Of a stretch of DNA of 64,000 nucleotides, positions 21,291 to 30,480 are shown piece after piece. The DNA comes from Pseudomonas lurida. Lineage in GTDB: Bacteria; Pseudomonadota; Gammaproteobacteria; Pseudomonadales; Pseudomonadaceae. The stretch spans positions 1 through 64,000 of the forward strand of contig NZ_JAAMRE010000033.1 in the NCBI RefSeq assembly GCF_013522705.1, given 5' to 3'. The stretch's first letter is position 1, and each line of letters opens with the position of its first letter. The notes beneath the pieces were generated by a model. The model was not told where the DNA came from. It was given only the letters and a program-made list of their open reading frames with translations, and did no database searches. The translations under genes and the position numbers were made by a program.

Positions 21291-21586
21291 ACCAGGAACG
21301 CGTATTTAAAGTTCTGCTTGGCCCGCACGTTTCCGAAAAGGCTACGGTTCTGGCTGACAAGAAAGGCCAGTTCGTTTTCAAGGTTGCAACTGACGCAACC
21401 AAGCTGGAAATCAAGAAGGCCGTCGAAAGCCTGTTCAGCGTGAAAGTAGAGCGTGTTACTACCCTGAATGTTCTGGGTAAGAGCAAGCGCACTGCTCGCG
21501 GTCTGGGCAAGCGTAATGACTGGAAGAAGGCAGTTATCTCCCTTCAGCCAGGCCAAGATCTCGATTTCAGCAGCAGTGCTGAGTAA
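21287..21586 (+). CDS. rplW: 50S ribosomal protein L23
   Basis: L23 stands at the tunnel exit and docks trigger factor and SRP. The 99-residue product has the conserved HVSEKAT N-terminal segment and the rRNA-binding loop with [19 protein letters not shown]. It overlaps the end of rplD by 4 bp. Confidence 0.96.
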
Positions 21587-21600
21587 GGAAGGGGTGCATC

Positions 21601-22425
21601 ATGGCAATCGTTAAATGCAAACCGACTTCCCCTGGCCGCCGTTTTGTGGTCAAGGTGGTCAACCAGGAGCTGCATAAAGGCGCTCCTCACGCACCGCTGC
21701 TCGAGAAGAAATCGAAGTCTGGTGGTCGTAACAACAATGGTCGTATTACCACTCGTCACATCGGTGGTGGCCATAAGCAGCATTATCGTCTGGTCGACTT
21801 CCGTCGCAACGACAAAGATGGCATCGCTGCCACTGTCGAGCGTATCGAATACGATCCAAACCGTACTGCTCACATCGCTCTGCTGCTTTACGCAGATGGC
21901 GAGCGTCGCTACATCATCGCCCCTAAAGGCGTGAGCGCTGGCGACCAGCTGATCGCAGGTGCTTTGGCACCGATCAAGCCGGGCAACGCTCTGCAGCTGC
22001 GTAACATTCCAGTTGGTAGCACCGTACACGGCATCGAATTGAAGCCAGGTAAAGGCGCGCAAATCGCTCGTTCCGCTGGTGCTTCGGCTCAGCTGATCGC
22101 TCGTGAAGGTGTCTACGTGACCCTGCGTCTGCGTTCTGGTGAGATGCGTAAAGTATTGGCTGAATGCCGTGCGACCCTGGGCGAAGTCTCGAACTCCGAG
22201 CACAGCCTGCGTTCGCTGGGTAAAGCTGGTGCCAAACGCTGGCGTGGCGTTCGCCCAACCGTTCGTGGTGTTGCCATGAACCCGGTTGACCACCCACACG
22301 GTGGTGGTGAAGGTCGTACCTCTGGTGGTCGTCATCCGGTATCGCCATGGGGCTTCCCGACTAAGGGCGCGAAGACTCGTGGTAATAAGCGTACCGACAA
22401 AATGATCGTCCGTCGTCGCAAGTAA
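21601..22425 (+). CDS. rplB: 50S ribosomal protein L2
   Basis: L2 supports subunit joining and peptidyl transfer. The 274-residue product has the RNA-binding core with [15 protein letters not shown] and the conserved C-terminal segment with [19 protein letters not shown], which includes the functionally important His. Confidence 0.97.
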
Positions 22426-22441
22426 ATAGAGGGATACGACA

Positions 22442-22717
22442 GTGCCACGTTCTCTGAAAAAAGGTCCTTTTATTGATCTTCACCTACTGAAGAAGATCGA
22501 AGTGGCGGCGGAAAAGAACGATCGCAAACCAGTTAAGACCTGGTCGCGTCGTTCGATGATCCTGCCACAAATGGTCGGTTTGACCATCGCAGTACACAAC
22601 GGTCGTCAACACGTCCCCGTTCTCGTTAACGAAGACATGGTCGGCCACAAACTAGGCGAGTTTGCCGGTACCCGCACTTATCGTGGGCACGTGGCAGACA
22701 AGAAAGCCAAGCGTTAA
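22442..22717 (+). CDS. rpsS: 30S ribosomal protein S19
   Basis: S19 sits in the 30S head near the A site. The 91-residue product begins [18 protein letters not shown] with a GTG start at 22442. The conserved [22 protein letters not shown] stretch is present. Confidence 0.96.
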
Positions 22718-22728
22718 GGGGTAAGGAA

Positions 22729-23061
22729 ATGGAAGTAGCCGCTAAGTTGTCGGGCGCTCGAATCTCCGCCCAGAAAGCCCGCTTGGTCGCCGACCAGATC
22801 CGCGGGAAGAAGGTGGGCGAAGCGCTCAACCTGTTGGCTTTCAGCAGTAAGAAAGCCGCCGAGATCATGAAGAAAGTGCTGGAGTCGGCCGTAGCCAACG
22901 CCGAGCATAACGAAGGCGCAGACGTTGATGACCTTAAAGTCAGCACCGTTTTCGTCAACGAAGGGCGTTCGCTGAAGCGAATCATGCCACGTGCCAAAGG
23001 CCGTGCTGATCGCATCGTCAAGCGGTCTTGCCATATCACTGTCAAGGTTGCTGACAAGTAA
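22729..23061 (+). CDS. rplV: 50S ribosomal protein L22
   Basis: L22 contacts all six 23S domains and its hairpin lines the exit tunnel. The 110-residue product has the tunnel-loop stretch [18 protein letters not shown] at the expected place, with no sign of the deletions that give macrolide resistance. Confidence 0.96.
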
Positions 23062-23074
23062 CGGAGTCGAAGAG

Positions 23075-23761
23075 ATGGGTCAGAAAGTACATCCCATTGG
23101 CATTCGCCTGGGAATCGTCAAGGAGCACACCTCCGTCTGGTACGCAGACGGTCGGACTTATGCGGACTACTTGTTCGCTGATCTGAAGGTGCGTGAGTAT
23201 CTCCAAGACAAACTAAAAAGCGCGTCCGTAAGCCGTATCGATATCCATCGTCCGGCGCAAACTGCACGTATCACCATCCACACCGCTCGTCCAGGTATCG
23301 TTATCGGGAAGAAAGGTGAAGATGTTGAGAAACTGCGTCAGGACCTGACCAAGCAAATGGGTGTGCCTGTGCACATCAATATCGAAGAGATCCGCAAGCC
23401 GGAGCTCGACGGTATGCTGGTTGCGCAGAGCGTAGCTCAGCAGCTGGAGCGTCGCGTAATGTTCCGTCGCGCTATGAAGCGCGCCGTACAGAACGCCATG
23501 CGCATTGGTGCCAAAGGCATCAAAATCCAAGTGAGCGGTCGTCTCGGCGGTGCTGAAATCGCACGTACTGAATGGTATCGCGAAGGTCGTGTGCCACTGC
23601 ACACCCTGCGTGCCGACATCGACTATGCCAACTACGAAGCTCACACCACTTACGGTGTGATCGGTGTAAAGGTTTGGATCTTCAAAGGCGAAGTAATTGG
23701 TGGTCGCCAAGAAGAACTGAAACCACAAGCACCAGCGCCTCGTAAAAAAGCTGCTAAGTAA
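23075..23761 (+). CDS. rpsC: 30S ribosomal protein S3
   Basis: S3 lines the mRNA entry tunnel. The 228-residue product begins [14 protein letters not shown] and has the KH-type RNA-binding motif [19 protein letters not shown]. The frame is open back into rplV but ATG 23075 gives the conserved start with an upstream GGAG. Confidence 0.96.
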
Positions 23762-23773
23762 GGGGTACGCCAA

Positions 23774-24187
23774 ATGTTGCAACCTAAGCGTACGAAGTTC
23801 CGCAAGCAGATGACAGGCCACAACCGTGGTCTGGCTCAGCGCGGTAGCAAAGTCAGCTTCGGCGAGTTCGCGCTGAAGTCTGTAGCTCGTGGTCGTCTCA
23901 CCGCTCGTCAGATCGAGTCAGCGCGTCGTGCTCTGACCCGTCACGTAAAACGTGGCGGCAAGATCTGGATCCGTGTATTCCCGGACAAGCCGATCTCCAA
24001 GAAGCCTCTCGAAGTGCGGATGGGTAAAGGTAAGGGTAACGTGGAATACTGGGTAGCCCAGATTCAGCCAGGCAAAGTCCTGTATGAAATCGAGGGTGTT
24101 TCTGAAGAGCTGGCGCGTGAGGCTTTCGCCCTGGCTGCTGCAAAGCTGCCGCTCGCCACCTCCTTTGTTAAACGGACGGTGATGTGA
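23774..24187 (+). CDS. rplP: 50S ribosomal protein L16
   Basis: L16 binds near the A-site tRNA elbow. The 137-residue product begins [19 protein letters not shown] and has the conserved [12 protein letters not shown] stretch, containing the Arg that is hydroxylated by YcfD in E. coli. The stop shares one base with the rpmC start. Confidence 0.96.
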
Positions 24188-24378
24188 TGAAAGCGAATGA
24201 ACTTCGTGAAAAATCCGCACAGCAGCTGAACGAGCAACTGCTCGGCTTGCTGCGCGACCAGTTCAATCTGCGCATGCAGAAAGCAACTGGCCAGTTGGGG
24301 CAGTCTCATCTGCTCTCGCAAGTTAAGCGTGACATCGCTCGCGTGAAGACTGTGCTCAACCAGCAGGCAGGTAAGTGA
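24187..24378 (+). CDS. rpmC: 50S ribosomal protein L29
   Basis: L29 is a two-helix protein at the tunnel exit next to L23. The 63-residue product begins [18 protein letters not shown] and contains the typical [10 protein letters not shown] segment. I chose ATG 24187, overlapping the rplP stop (TGATG), over an in-frame GTG one codon upstream. Confidence 0.95.
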
Positions 24379-24380
24379 TC

Positions 24381-24647
24381 ATGGCTGAAGCCGAAAAGAC
24401 TGTCCGTACGCTGACTGGCCGTGTTGTCAGCGACAAGATGGACAAAACCATCACCGTTTTGATCGAGCGTCGCGTTAAGCACCCGATCTACGGTAAATAT
24501 GTTAAGCGTTCGACTAAGCTGCACGCGCACGACGAAACCAATCAGTGCCACATCGGCGACAAAGTCACTATTCGTGAAACTCGTCCGCTGGCCAAGACCA
24601 AGTCTTGGGCACTGGTTGATGTTCTCGAACGCGCTGTGGAAGTCTAA
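24381..24647 (+). CDS. rpsQ: 30S ribosomal protein S17
   Basis: S17 is a primary 16S-binding OB-fold protein. The 88-residue product begins MAEAEKTVRTLTGRVVSDKMDKT and has the conserved RRVKHPIYGKYVKRS segment. ATG 24381 is preferred over an in-frame GTG two codons earlier. Confidence 0.96.
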   Translation: MAEAEKTVRTLTGRVVSDKMDKTITVLIERRVKHPIYGKYVKRSTKLHAHDETNQCHIGDKVTIRETRPLAKTKSWALVDVLERAVEV

Positions 24648-24670
24648 GGACTAGGGGTCGGAGAAATTAT

Positions 24671-25039
24671 ATGATTCAGACTCAATCCATGCTCGATGTG
24701 GCCGATAACAGCGGCGCTCGCCGTGTTATGTGCATCAAGGTGCTGGGTGGCTCCCATCGTCGTTACGCTGGTATCGGTGACATCATCAAAGTTACCGTGA
24801 AGGAAGCAATTCCTCGCGGTAAGGTGAAAAAAGGCCAAGTGATGACTGCTGTTGTAGTCCGCACTCGTCACGGCGTACGCCGTGCAGATGGCTCCATTAT
24901 CCGCTTTGATGGCAACGCTGCTGTTCTTCTGAACAACAAGCAAGAGCCGATCGGCACCCGTATCTTTGGGCCAGTGACCCGTGAACTTCGTACTGAGAAG
25001 TTCATGAAGATCGTCTCGCTCGCCCCAGAAGTGCTGTAA
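24671..25039 (+). CDS. rplN: 50S ribosomal protein L14
   Basis: L14 forms bridges to the small subunit and binds RsfS. The 122-residue product begins MIQTQSMLDVADNSGARRVMC and ends in EKFMKIVSLAPEVL, the universal family signature. First gene of what is the spc operon in E. coli, here continuous with S10 genes and only 23 bp after rpsQ. Confidence 0.97.
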   Translation: MIQTQSMLDVADNSGARRVMCIKVLGGSHRRYAGIGDIIKVTVKEAIPRGKVKKGQVMTAVVVRTRHGVRRADGSIIRFDGNAAVLLNNKQEPIGTRIFGPVTRELRTEKFMKIVSLAPEVL

Positions 25040-25050
25040 GGAGATCCGAC

Positions 25051-25365
25051 ATGCAAAAGATTCGTCGTGACGACGAGATCATCGTGATCGCCGGCAAAGA
25101 CAAAGGTAAGCGCGGTAAGGTGCTGAAGGTTCTCGCTGACGACCGTCTGGTCGTTGGTGGTTTGAACCTGGTCAAGCGTCATACCAAGCCTAACCCGATG
25201 TCGGGCGTACAGGGCGGTATCGTCGAGAAAGAAGCGCCATTGCACGCTTCTAACGTCGCCATCTTCAACGGCGAAACCAACAAGGCTGATCGTGTTGGTT
25301 TCAAAGTAGAAGATGGTAAGAAAATTCGTGTCTTCAAGTCGACCCAAAAAGCGGTTGATGCTTGA
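25051..25365 (+). CDS. rplX: 50S ribosomal protein L24
   Basis: L24 starts large-subunit assembly. The 104-residue product has the KOW-type N-terminus DDEIIVIAGKDKGKRGKVLKV. Confidence 0.96.
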   Translation: MQKIRRDDEIIVIAGKDKGKRGKVLKVLADDRLVVGGLNLVKRHTKPNPMSGVQGGIVEKEAPLHASNVAIFNGETNKADRVGFKVEDGKKIRVFKSTQKAVDA

Positions 25366-25387
25366 ACACTGCTAGGTAGATAAGACC

Positions 25388-25927
25388 ATGGCACGACTAC
25401 AAGAGATTTACCGGAAGGAAATCGCCCCCAAGCTTAAGGAAGAACTTAAGCTCGGGAACGTGATGGAAGTTCCGCGCGTTACCAAAATCACCCTGAACAT
25501 GGGTCTGGGCGAAGCGATCGGCGACAAAAAAGTCATCGAGCACGCTGTTGCTGACCTGGAAAAGATCACCGGCCAAAAAGTCGTCGTGACCTACGCTCGC
25601 AAATCCATCGCTGGCTTTAAAGTCCGTGAAGGTTGGCCGATCGGCGTCAAGGTAACTCTGCGCCGTGAGCGTATGTACGAATTCCTGGATCGTCTGCTGT
25701 CGATCTCCCTGCCTCGGGTCCGCGACTTCCGCGGCCTGAATGCCAAGTCCTTCGATGGTCGTGGTAACTACAGCATGGGCGTGAAAGAGCAGATCATCTT
25801 CCCGGAAATCGACTACGACAAGATCGATGCTCTCCGCGGTCTGGACATCACCCTGACCACCACTGCCAAGAACGATGATGAAGGTCGCGCCCTGCTGCGT
25901 GCTTTCAAATTCCCGTTCCGCAACTGA
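25388..25927 (+). CDS. rplE: 50S ribosomal protein L5
   Basis: L5 is part of the 5S rRNA complex in the central protuberance. The 179-residue product begins MARLQEIYRKEIAPKLKEEL and has the conserved GLNAKSFDGRGNYSMGVKEQ stretch. Confidence 0.97.
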   Translation: MARLQEIYRKEIAPKLKEELKLGNVMEVPRVTKITLNMGLGEAIGDKKVIEHAVADLEKITGQKVVVTYARKSIAGFKVREGWPIGVKVTLRRERMYEFLDRLLSISLPRVRDFRGLNAKSFDGRGNYSMGVKEQIIFPEIDYDKIDALRGLDITLTTTAKNDDEGRALLRAFKFPFRN

Positions 25928-25940
25928 TTGGAGTAGGACC

Positions 25941-26246
25941 ATGGCCAAGATGAGCATGAAAAACCGCGAGCTGAAGCGTCAGCTCACGGTTGCCAAGTAC
26001 GCCAAGAAGCGTGCAGCACTGAAAGCGATCATCGTTGATCTGAACGCAAGTCCAGAAGCGCGTTGGGAAGCTACAGTTGCCCTGCAGAAGCAGCCACGTG
26101 ACGCAAGCGCTTCGCGCATGCGTAACCGCTGCCGCCTGACCGGTCGTCCACACGGCGTTTACCGCAAGTTCGGCCTCGGCCGTAACAAACTGCGTGAAGC
26201 GGCAATGCGTGGCGACGTACCAGGTCTGGTTAAAGCCAGCTGGTAA
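25941..26246 (+). CDS. rpsN: 30S ribosomal protein S14 (zinc-free form)
   Basis: S14 is a 30S head protein. The 101-residue product begins MAKMSMKNRELKRQ and carries the C-terminal RCRLTGRPHGVYRKFGLGR signature. It is the long form with a single Cys, so it lacks the CXXC zinc sites of the short form. The frame is open back into rplE, but ATG 25941 with a GGAG site is the conserved start. A 208-bp gap with a hairpin follows. Confidence 0.96.
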   Translation: MAKMSMKNRELKRQLTVAKYAKKRAALKAIIVDLNASPEARWEATVALQKQPRDASASRMRNRCRLTGRPHGVYRKFGLGRNKLREAAMRGDVPGLVKASW

Positions 26247-26309
26247 GTACTTTCAGAGTCCAGGCGATTGGTGTCGCAAGATACTGACCGCCGGTGACCT
26301 TGAATCTGG

Positions 26310-26333
26310 AACAAGCCCCTTTTGGGGCTTGTT
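26310..26333 (+). terminator. Terminator-like hairpin inside the spc operon
   Basis: AACAAGCCCC and GGGGCTTGTT form a perfect 10-bp stem around a TTTT loop, followed by TCATTT. It lies in the unusually long rpsN-rpsH gap. The T-tract is broken, so partial termination, RNA processing or mRNA stabilisation are all possible. Confidence 0.6.
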
Positions 26334-26357
26334 TCATTTCCGGAGTGTGTCTAGAAT
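26329..26357 (+). promoter_or_regulatory. Possible internal spc promoter before rpsH
   Basis: TTGTTT (26329-26334), 17-bp spacer, TAGAAT (26352-26357), 97 bp before rpsH. The -10 matches five of six consensus bases and equals the -10 of the S10 and tRNA promoters here. The -35 is weak and overlaps the hairpin's right arm. Confidence 0.4.
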
Positions 26358-26454
26358 ACCCGGCTCGCCTGAGCCCGTGTTTTCTATGCTCGGAGATTCT
26401 CGGCGACATATGTAGCCGCAAGGCTAATTTTTTTGTATTAGGAGCGTCTAGCCC

Positions 26455-26847
26455 ATGAGTATGCAGGACCCGTTAGCGGACATGCTAACTCGTATCCGTA
26501 ATGCCCAGATGGCTGAAAAGTCCGTCGTAAGCATGCCATCTTCCAAGTTGAAGGTAGCTGTTGCCAAAGTCCTGAAAGACGAAGGCTACATTGCGGGTTA
26601 TCAGATCAGCAGCGAAACCAAGCCACTGCTGTCCATCGAGCTGAAGTACTTCGAAGGCCGTTCGGTCATCGAGGAAGTGAAGCGCGTTAGCCGTCCAGGC
26701 CTGCGTCAGTACAAGTCCGCTGAAGATCTGCCGAAAGTTCGTGGCGGTCTGGGCGTGTCTATCGTCTCCACCAACAAAGGTGTGATGACGGATCGTGCTG
26801 CGCGCGCTGCCGGTGTCGGCGGCGAAGTTCTTTGCACTGTGTTCTAA
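26455..26847 (+). CDS. rpsH: 30S ribosomal protein S8
   Basis: S8 binds the centre of 16S rRNA and is the spc operon repressor in E. coli. The 130-residue product begins MSMQDPLADMLTRIRNAQM and ends with the conserved GVMTDRAARAAGVGGEVLCTVF stretch. A 208-bp untranslated region precedes it. Confidence 0.97.
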   Translation: MSMQDPLADMLTRIRNAQMAEKSVVSMPSSKLKVAVAKVLKDEGYIAGYQISSETKPLLSIELKYFEGRSVIEEVKRVSRPGLRQYKSAEDLPKVRGGLGVSIVSTNKGVMTDRAARAAGVGGEVLCTVF

Positions 26848-26859
26848 GGGGGGATAAGC

Positions 26860-27393
26860 ATGTCTCGCGTCGCTAAGAACCCCGTTAAGCTGCCAGCCGG
26901 TGTCGAAGTCAAATTCGCAGGCCAACAGCTTTCGGTGAAGGGTGCCAAGGGCACTCTTGAACTGAACATCCATTCGTCCGTTGAGATCGTTGAAGAGGCT
27001 GGTGAGCTGCGTTTCGCTGCTCGCAATGGCGATCAACAAACTCGCGCAATGGCCGGTACCACGCGTGCGTTGGTAAACAACATGGTCCAAGGCGTAAGCC
27101 AAGGCTTCGAGCGTAAGCTCCAGCTGGTCGGTGTTGGTTACAAAGCGCAAGCAAAAGGCACGGTTTTGAACCTGGCCCTTGGCTTCTCGCACCCAGTGGA
27201 TTACGAACTGCCGGAAGGCATCACCGCTGAGACTCCTAGCCAGACCGATATCCTGATCAAGGGCATCGATAAGCAACTGGTAGGTCAAGTGGCTGCTGAG
27301 ATCCGCGACTTCCGTCCACCAGAGCCGTACAAAGGCAAAGGTGTGCGCTACGCGGACGAAGTCGTCCGTCGTAAAGAAGCCAAGAAGAAGTAG
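26860..27393 (+). CDS. rplF: 50S ribosomal protein L6
   Basis: L6 lies near the sarcin-ricin loop. The 177-residue product begins MSRVAKNPVKLPAGVEV and has the C-terminal RPPEPYKGKGVRY signature. Confidence 0.97.
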   Translation: MSRVAKNPVKLPAGVEVKFAGQQLSVKGAKGTLELNIHSSVEIVEEAGELRFAARNGDQQTRAMAGTTRALVNNMVQGVSQGFERKLQLVGVGYKAQAKGTVLNLALGFSHPVDYELPEGITAETPSQTDILIKGIDKQLVGQVAAEIRDFRPPEPYKGKGVRYADEVVRRKEAKKK

Positions 27394-27403
27394 GGCATAG
27401 CAA

Positions 27404-27754
27404 ATGACCGACAAAAAAGTTACTCGACTGCGTCGCGCTCGCAAAGCACGCCTGAAAATGCACGAACTCGAAGTCGTGCGTCTCTGCGTGTTCCGCTCGT
27501 CGCAGCACATCTACGCCCAGGTCATCTCGGCCGACGGCAACAAAGTCCTGGCAAGCGCCTCGACTTTGGATAAAGAACTGCGTGATGGTGCCACTGGCAA
27601 CATCGACGCGGCCACAAAGGTTGGCCAGCTGGTCGCTACGCGTGCTAAGGCCGCTGGCGTCTCGCAAGTGGCTTTCGACCGCTCTGGCTTCAAGTACCAC
27701 GGCCGCGTTAAAGCGTTGGCTGATGCTGCTCGTGAAGCTGGGCTGGAGTTCTAA
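27404..27754 (+). CDS. rplR: 50S ribosomal protein L18
   Basis: L18 binds 5S rRNA with L5 and L25. The 116-residue product has the basic N-terminus and the conserved C-terminal FDRSGFKYHGRVKALADAAR segment. Confidence 0.97.
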   Translation: MTDKKVTRLRRARKARLKMHELEVVRLCVFRSSQHIYAQVISADGNKVLASASTLDKELRDGATGNIDAATKVGQLVATRAKAAGVSQVAFDRSGFKYHGRVKALADAAREAGLEF

Positions 27755-27757
27755 GTT

Positions 27758-28258
27758 ATGTCAAATAACGACCAAAAGCGCGACGAAGGCTACATTGAGA
27801 AGCTGGTTCAAGTTAACCGCGTAGCCAAAACCGTTAAAGGCGGCCGTATCTTCACTTTCACCGCGTTGACCGTGGTTGGTGATGGTAAAGGGCGTGTTGG
27901 CTTCGGCCGTGGCAAGTCGCGTGAAGTGCCTGCTGCGATCCAGAAGGCAATGGAAGCTGCTCGTCGCAACATGATCCAAGTTGATCTGAACGGCACCACC
28001 CTGCAATACGCCATGAAGTCCGCCCATGGCGCTTCGAAGGTGTACATGCAGCCTGCTTCTGAAGGTACCGGTATCATCGCTGGCGGCGCTATGCGTGCGG
28101 TCCTCGAAGTTGCTGGCGTTCAGAACGTTCTGGCCAAGTGCTACGGCTCGACTAACCCGGTAAACGTGGTTCACGCCACTTTCAAAGGTTTGAAAGCTAT
28201 GCAGTCCCCTGAATCCATTGCCGCCAAGCGTGGCAAAAGCGTCCAGGAGATTTTCTGA
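27758..28258 (+). CDS. rpsE: 30S ribosomal protein S5
   Basis: S5 helps decoding fidelity and mRNA unwinding. The 166-residue product has the S5 N-terminal RNA-binding segment [20 protein letters not shown] and the loop [18 protein letters not shown]. No spectinomycin-type loop deletion is seen. Confidence 0.97.
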
Positions 28259-28260
28259 TC

Positions 28261-28437
28261 ATGGCTACCGTTAAAGTAACGCTGATCAAAAGCATGACCG
28301 GCCGCATCCCTAACCACAAACTGTGTGTTAAGGGTCTGGGTCTGCGTCGCATCGGTCACACTGTAGAAGTCCAGGATACTCCCGAGAATCGCGGGATGAT
28401 CAACAAGGCTTACTACATGCTGCGTGTCGAGGGTTAA
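28261..28437 (+). CDS. rpmD: 50S ribosomal protein L30
   Basis: A 58-residue product beginning [20 protein letters not shown], with the family pattern [18 protein letters not shown] and C-terminal MLRVEG. It is placed between rpsE (2-bp gap) and rplO (3-bp gap), the conserved position. Confidence 0.96.
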
Positions 28438-28440
28438 TCG

Positions 28441-28878
28441 ATGAAACTCAATGATCTGAGTCCAGCGCCGGGTTCCCGTCGCGAAAAGCATCGTCCGGGC
28501 CGTGGTATCGGTAGCGGTTTGGGTAAGACTGGTGGCCGTGGCCACAAAGGTCAAACCTCCCGCTCCGGTGGCACCATCGCTCCAGGCTTTGAAGGCGGTC
28601 AACAGCCGCTGCATCGTCGCCTGCCTAAGTTCGGTTTCGTATCCCTGAAAGCTATGGATCGCGCAGAAGTGCGTCTGTCCGAGCTGGCTAAAGTGGAAGG
28701 CGACATCGTTACTCTGCAGACCCTGAAAGATGCCAACGTGATCAACGTCAACGTACAGCGTGTGAAAATCATGCTGTCCGGTGAAGTGACTCGCGCTGTC
28801 ACTATCGGCAAGGGAATCGGCGCCACCAAAGGTGCGCGTTCGGCTATCGAAGCAGCTGGCGGCAAGTTCGAGGAATAA
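28441..28878 (+). CDS. rplO: 50S ribosomal protein L15
   Basis: L15 is a late assembly protein. The 145-residue product begins MKLNDLSPAPGSRREKHRPG and has the glycine-rich GRGIGSGLGKTGGRGHKGQ tail that enters 23S rRNA. The stop codon abuts the secY ATG with no gap. Confidence 0.97.
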   Translation: MKLNDLSPAPGSRREKHRPGRGIGSGLGKTGGRGHKGQTSRSGGTIAPGFEGGQQPLHRRLPKFGFVSLKAMDRAEVRLSELAKVEGDIVTLQTLKDANVINVNVQRVKIMLSGEVTRAVTIGKGIGATKGARSAIEAAGGKFEE

Positions 28879-30207
28879 ATGGCTAAGCAAGGTGCTCTCT
28901 CAGCGCTCGGCAAAGGCGGTATGTCTGAACTCTGGGCTCGTCTGCGTTTTCTGTTCCTGGCGATTATCGTCTACCGAATAGGCGCACACATCCCGGTTCC
29001 AGGTATCAACCCGGACCGACTCGCAGACCTGTTTCGACAGAATGAGGGGACCATTCTTAGCTTGTTCAACATGTTTTCCGGCGGCGCGCTGGAACGGATG
29101 AGCATCTTTGCGCTGGGGATCATGCCGTATATTTCGGCATCGATCATCATGCAACTGATGACCGCCGTCAGCCCGCAGCTGGAGCAGTTGAAGAAGGAAG
29201 GTGAAGCTGGCCGTCGCAAGATTAGCCAGTACACCCGCTACGGCACTGTTATCCTTGCCCTTGTTCAAGCTATCGGCATGTCCGTTGGCCTGGCGGGGCA
29301 GGGTGTTGCGTTCACTGGTGACTTTGGCTTCCATTTCGTTGCGGTATCCACTTTTGTGGCTGGCGCAATGTTCATGATGTGGCTGGGTGAGCAGATTACT
29401 GAGCGTGGTGTTGGTAACGGTATCTCGATGTTGATTTTCGCAGGTATCGTCGCCGGTCTTCCGAGAGCGATTGGGCAGTCTTTCGAGTCTGCACGTCAGG
29501 GTGATATCAATATCTTCGCCTTGGTTGCCATCGGTTTGCTGGCAGTAGCGATTATCGGTTTTGTGGTGTTCATTGAGCGTGGTCAGCGTCGTATTGCTGT
29601 TCACTACGCCAAGCGTCAGCAGGGCCGTAAGGTCTTTGCTGCGCAGACCAGCCACTTGCCGCTGAAAGTGAATATGGCCGGTGTTATTCCGGCAATTTTC
29701 GCGAGCAGCATTCTGCTGTTTCCGGCTTCGTTGGGTACCTGGTTTGGTCAGTCTGAAAATATGGGCTGGCTACAGGACCTCTCTCAGTCGATCGCTCCTG
29801 GTCAGCCGTTGAATATTCTGCTGTTTAGTGCAGGGATTATTTTCTTCTGCTTCTTCTATACGGCGTTGATGTTCAATCCGAAAGACGTAGCGGAAAACCT
29901 GAAGAAGTCCGGTGCCTTTATTCCGGGCATCCGTCCAGGTGAGCAGTCTGCGCGCTACATTGATGGCGTTTTGACTCGCTTGACCCTGTTCGGTGCTCTA
30001 TATATGACGGCCGTGTGCCTGTTGCCCCAGTTCCTGGTGGTTGCAGCAAACGTTCCGTTCTACCTTGGCGGGACCTCGTTGCTGATCGTGGTCGTGGTTG
30101 TGATGGACTTCATGTCCCAAGTACAATCGCACCTCGTTTCGCACCAGTACGAATCCCTGATGAAGAAAGCCAACCTGAAGGGTTACGGCAGCGGCATGTT
30201 GCGCTGA
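28879..30207 (+). CDS. secY: Preprotein translocase subunit SecY
   Basis: SecY is the protein-conducting channel of the inner membrane. The 442-residue product has ten hydrophobic helices and the conserved GIMPYISASIIMQL (helix 2) and cytosolic loop segments around ERGQRRIAVHYAKRQQGRK that contact SecA and ribosomes. It is directly coupled to rplO; its partner secE is at 3100. Confidence 0.97.
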   Translation: MAKQGALSALGKGGMSELWARLRFLFLAIIVYRIGAHIPVPGINPDRLADLFRQNEGTILSLFNMFSGGALERMSIFALGIMPYISASIIMQLMTAVSPQLEQLKKEGEAGRRKISQYTRYGTVILALVQAIGMSVGLAGQGVAFTGDFGFHFVAVSTFVAGAMFMMWLGEQITERGVGNGISMLIFAGIVAGLPRAIGQSFESARQGDINIFALVAIGLLAVAIIGFVVFIERGQRRIAVHYAKRQQGRKVFAAQTSHLPLKVNMAGVIPAIFASSILLFPASLGTWFGQSENMGWLQDLSQSIAPGQPLNILLFSAGIIFFCFFYTALMFNPKDVAENLKKSGAFIPGIRPGEQSARYIDGVLTRLTLFGALYMTAVCLLPQFLVVAANVPFYLGGTSLLIVVVVVMDFMSQVQSHLVSHQYESLMKKANLKGYGSGMLR

Positions 30208-30234
30208 GTACCCATAAGGTTCGAGGAGTTGGTG

Positions 30235-30351
30235 ATGAAAGTTCGTGCATCGGTGAAAAAGCTGTGCCGTAACTGCAAGATTATTCGCCGCGAAGGTGTT
30301 GTTCGAGTAATTTGCAGCGCGGAACCGCGTCACAAACAGCGCCAAGGCTGA
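30235..30351 (+). CDS. rpmJ: 50S ribosomal protein L36 (zinc-binding form)
   Basis: A 38-residue product beginning [20 protein letters not shown]. It keeps the zinc ligands C11, C14, C27 and H33, so it is the C+ form. It sits 27 bp after secY with a GAGGAG site, the conserved position at the end of spc. Confidence 0.95.
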
Positions 30352-30366
30352 GTGTGATCCGCTTGA

Positions 30367-30410
30367 AGCCCGGCAGCTAGTGCGCTGCCGGGTTGATTAT
30401 TTGTTATTAC
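30367..30410 (+). terminator. Terminator-like hairpin between rpmJ and rpsM
   Basis: AGCCCGGCAGC (30367-30377) pairs with GCTGCCGGGTT (30384-30394), followed by a T-rich but interrupted run. It marks the spc-alpha boundary. The remaining leader up to 30480 could hold the S4 control site known for alpha operons, but I cannot identify the pseudoknot by eye. Confidence 0.65.
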
Positions 30411-30480
30411 AGCGATATTATCTCGCGCCCTATTTCTTGGCTTCCGGGGCGTAGGTAGCTGTCAATTGGAGTCCCACTGA

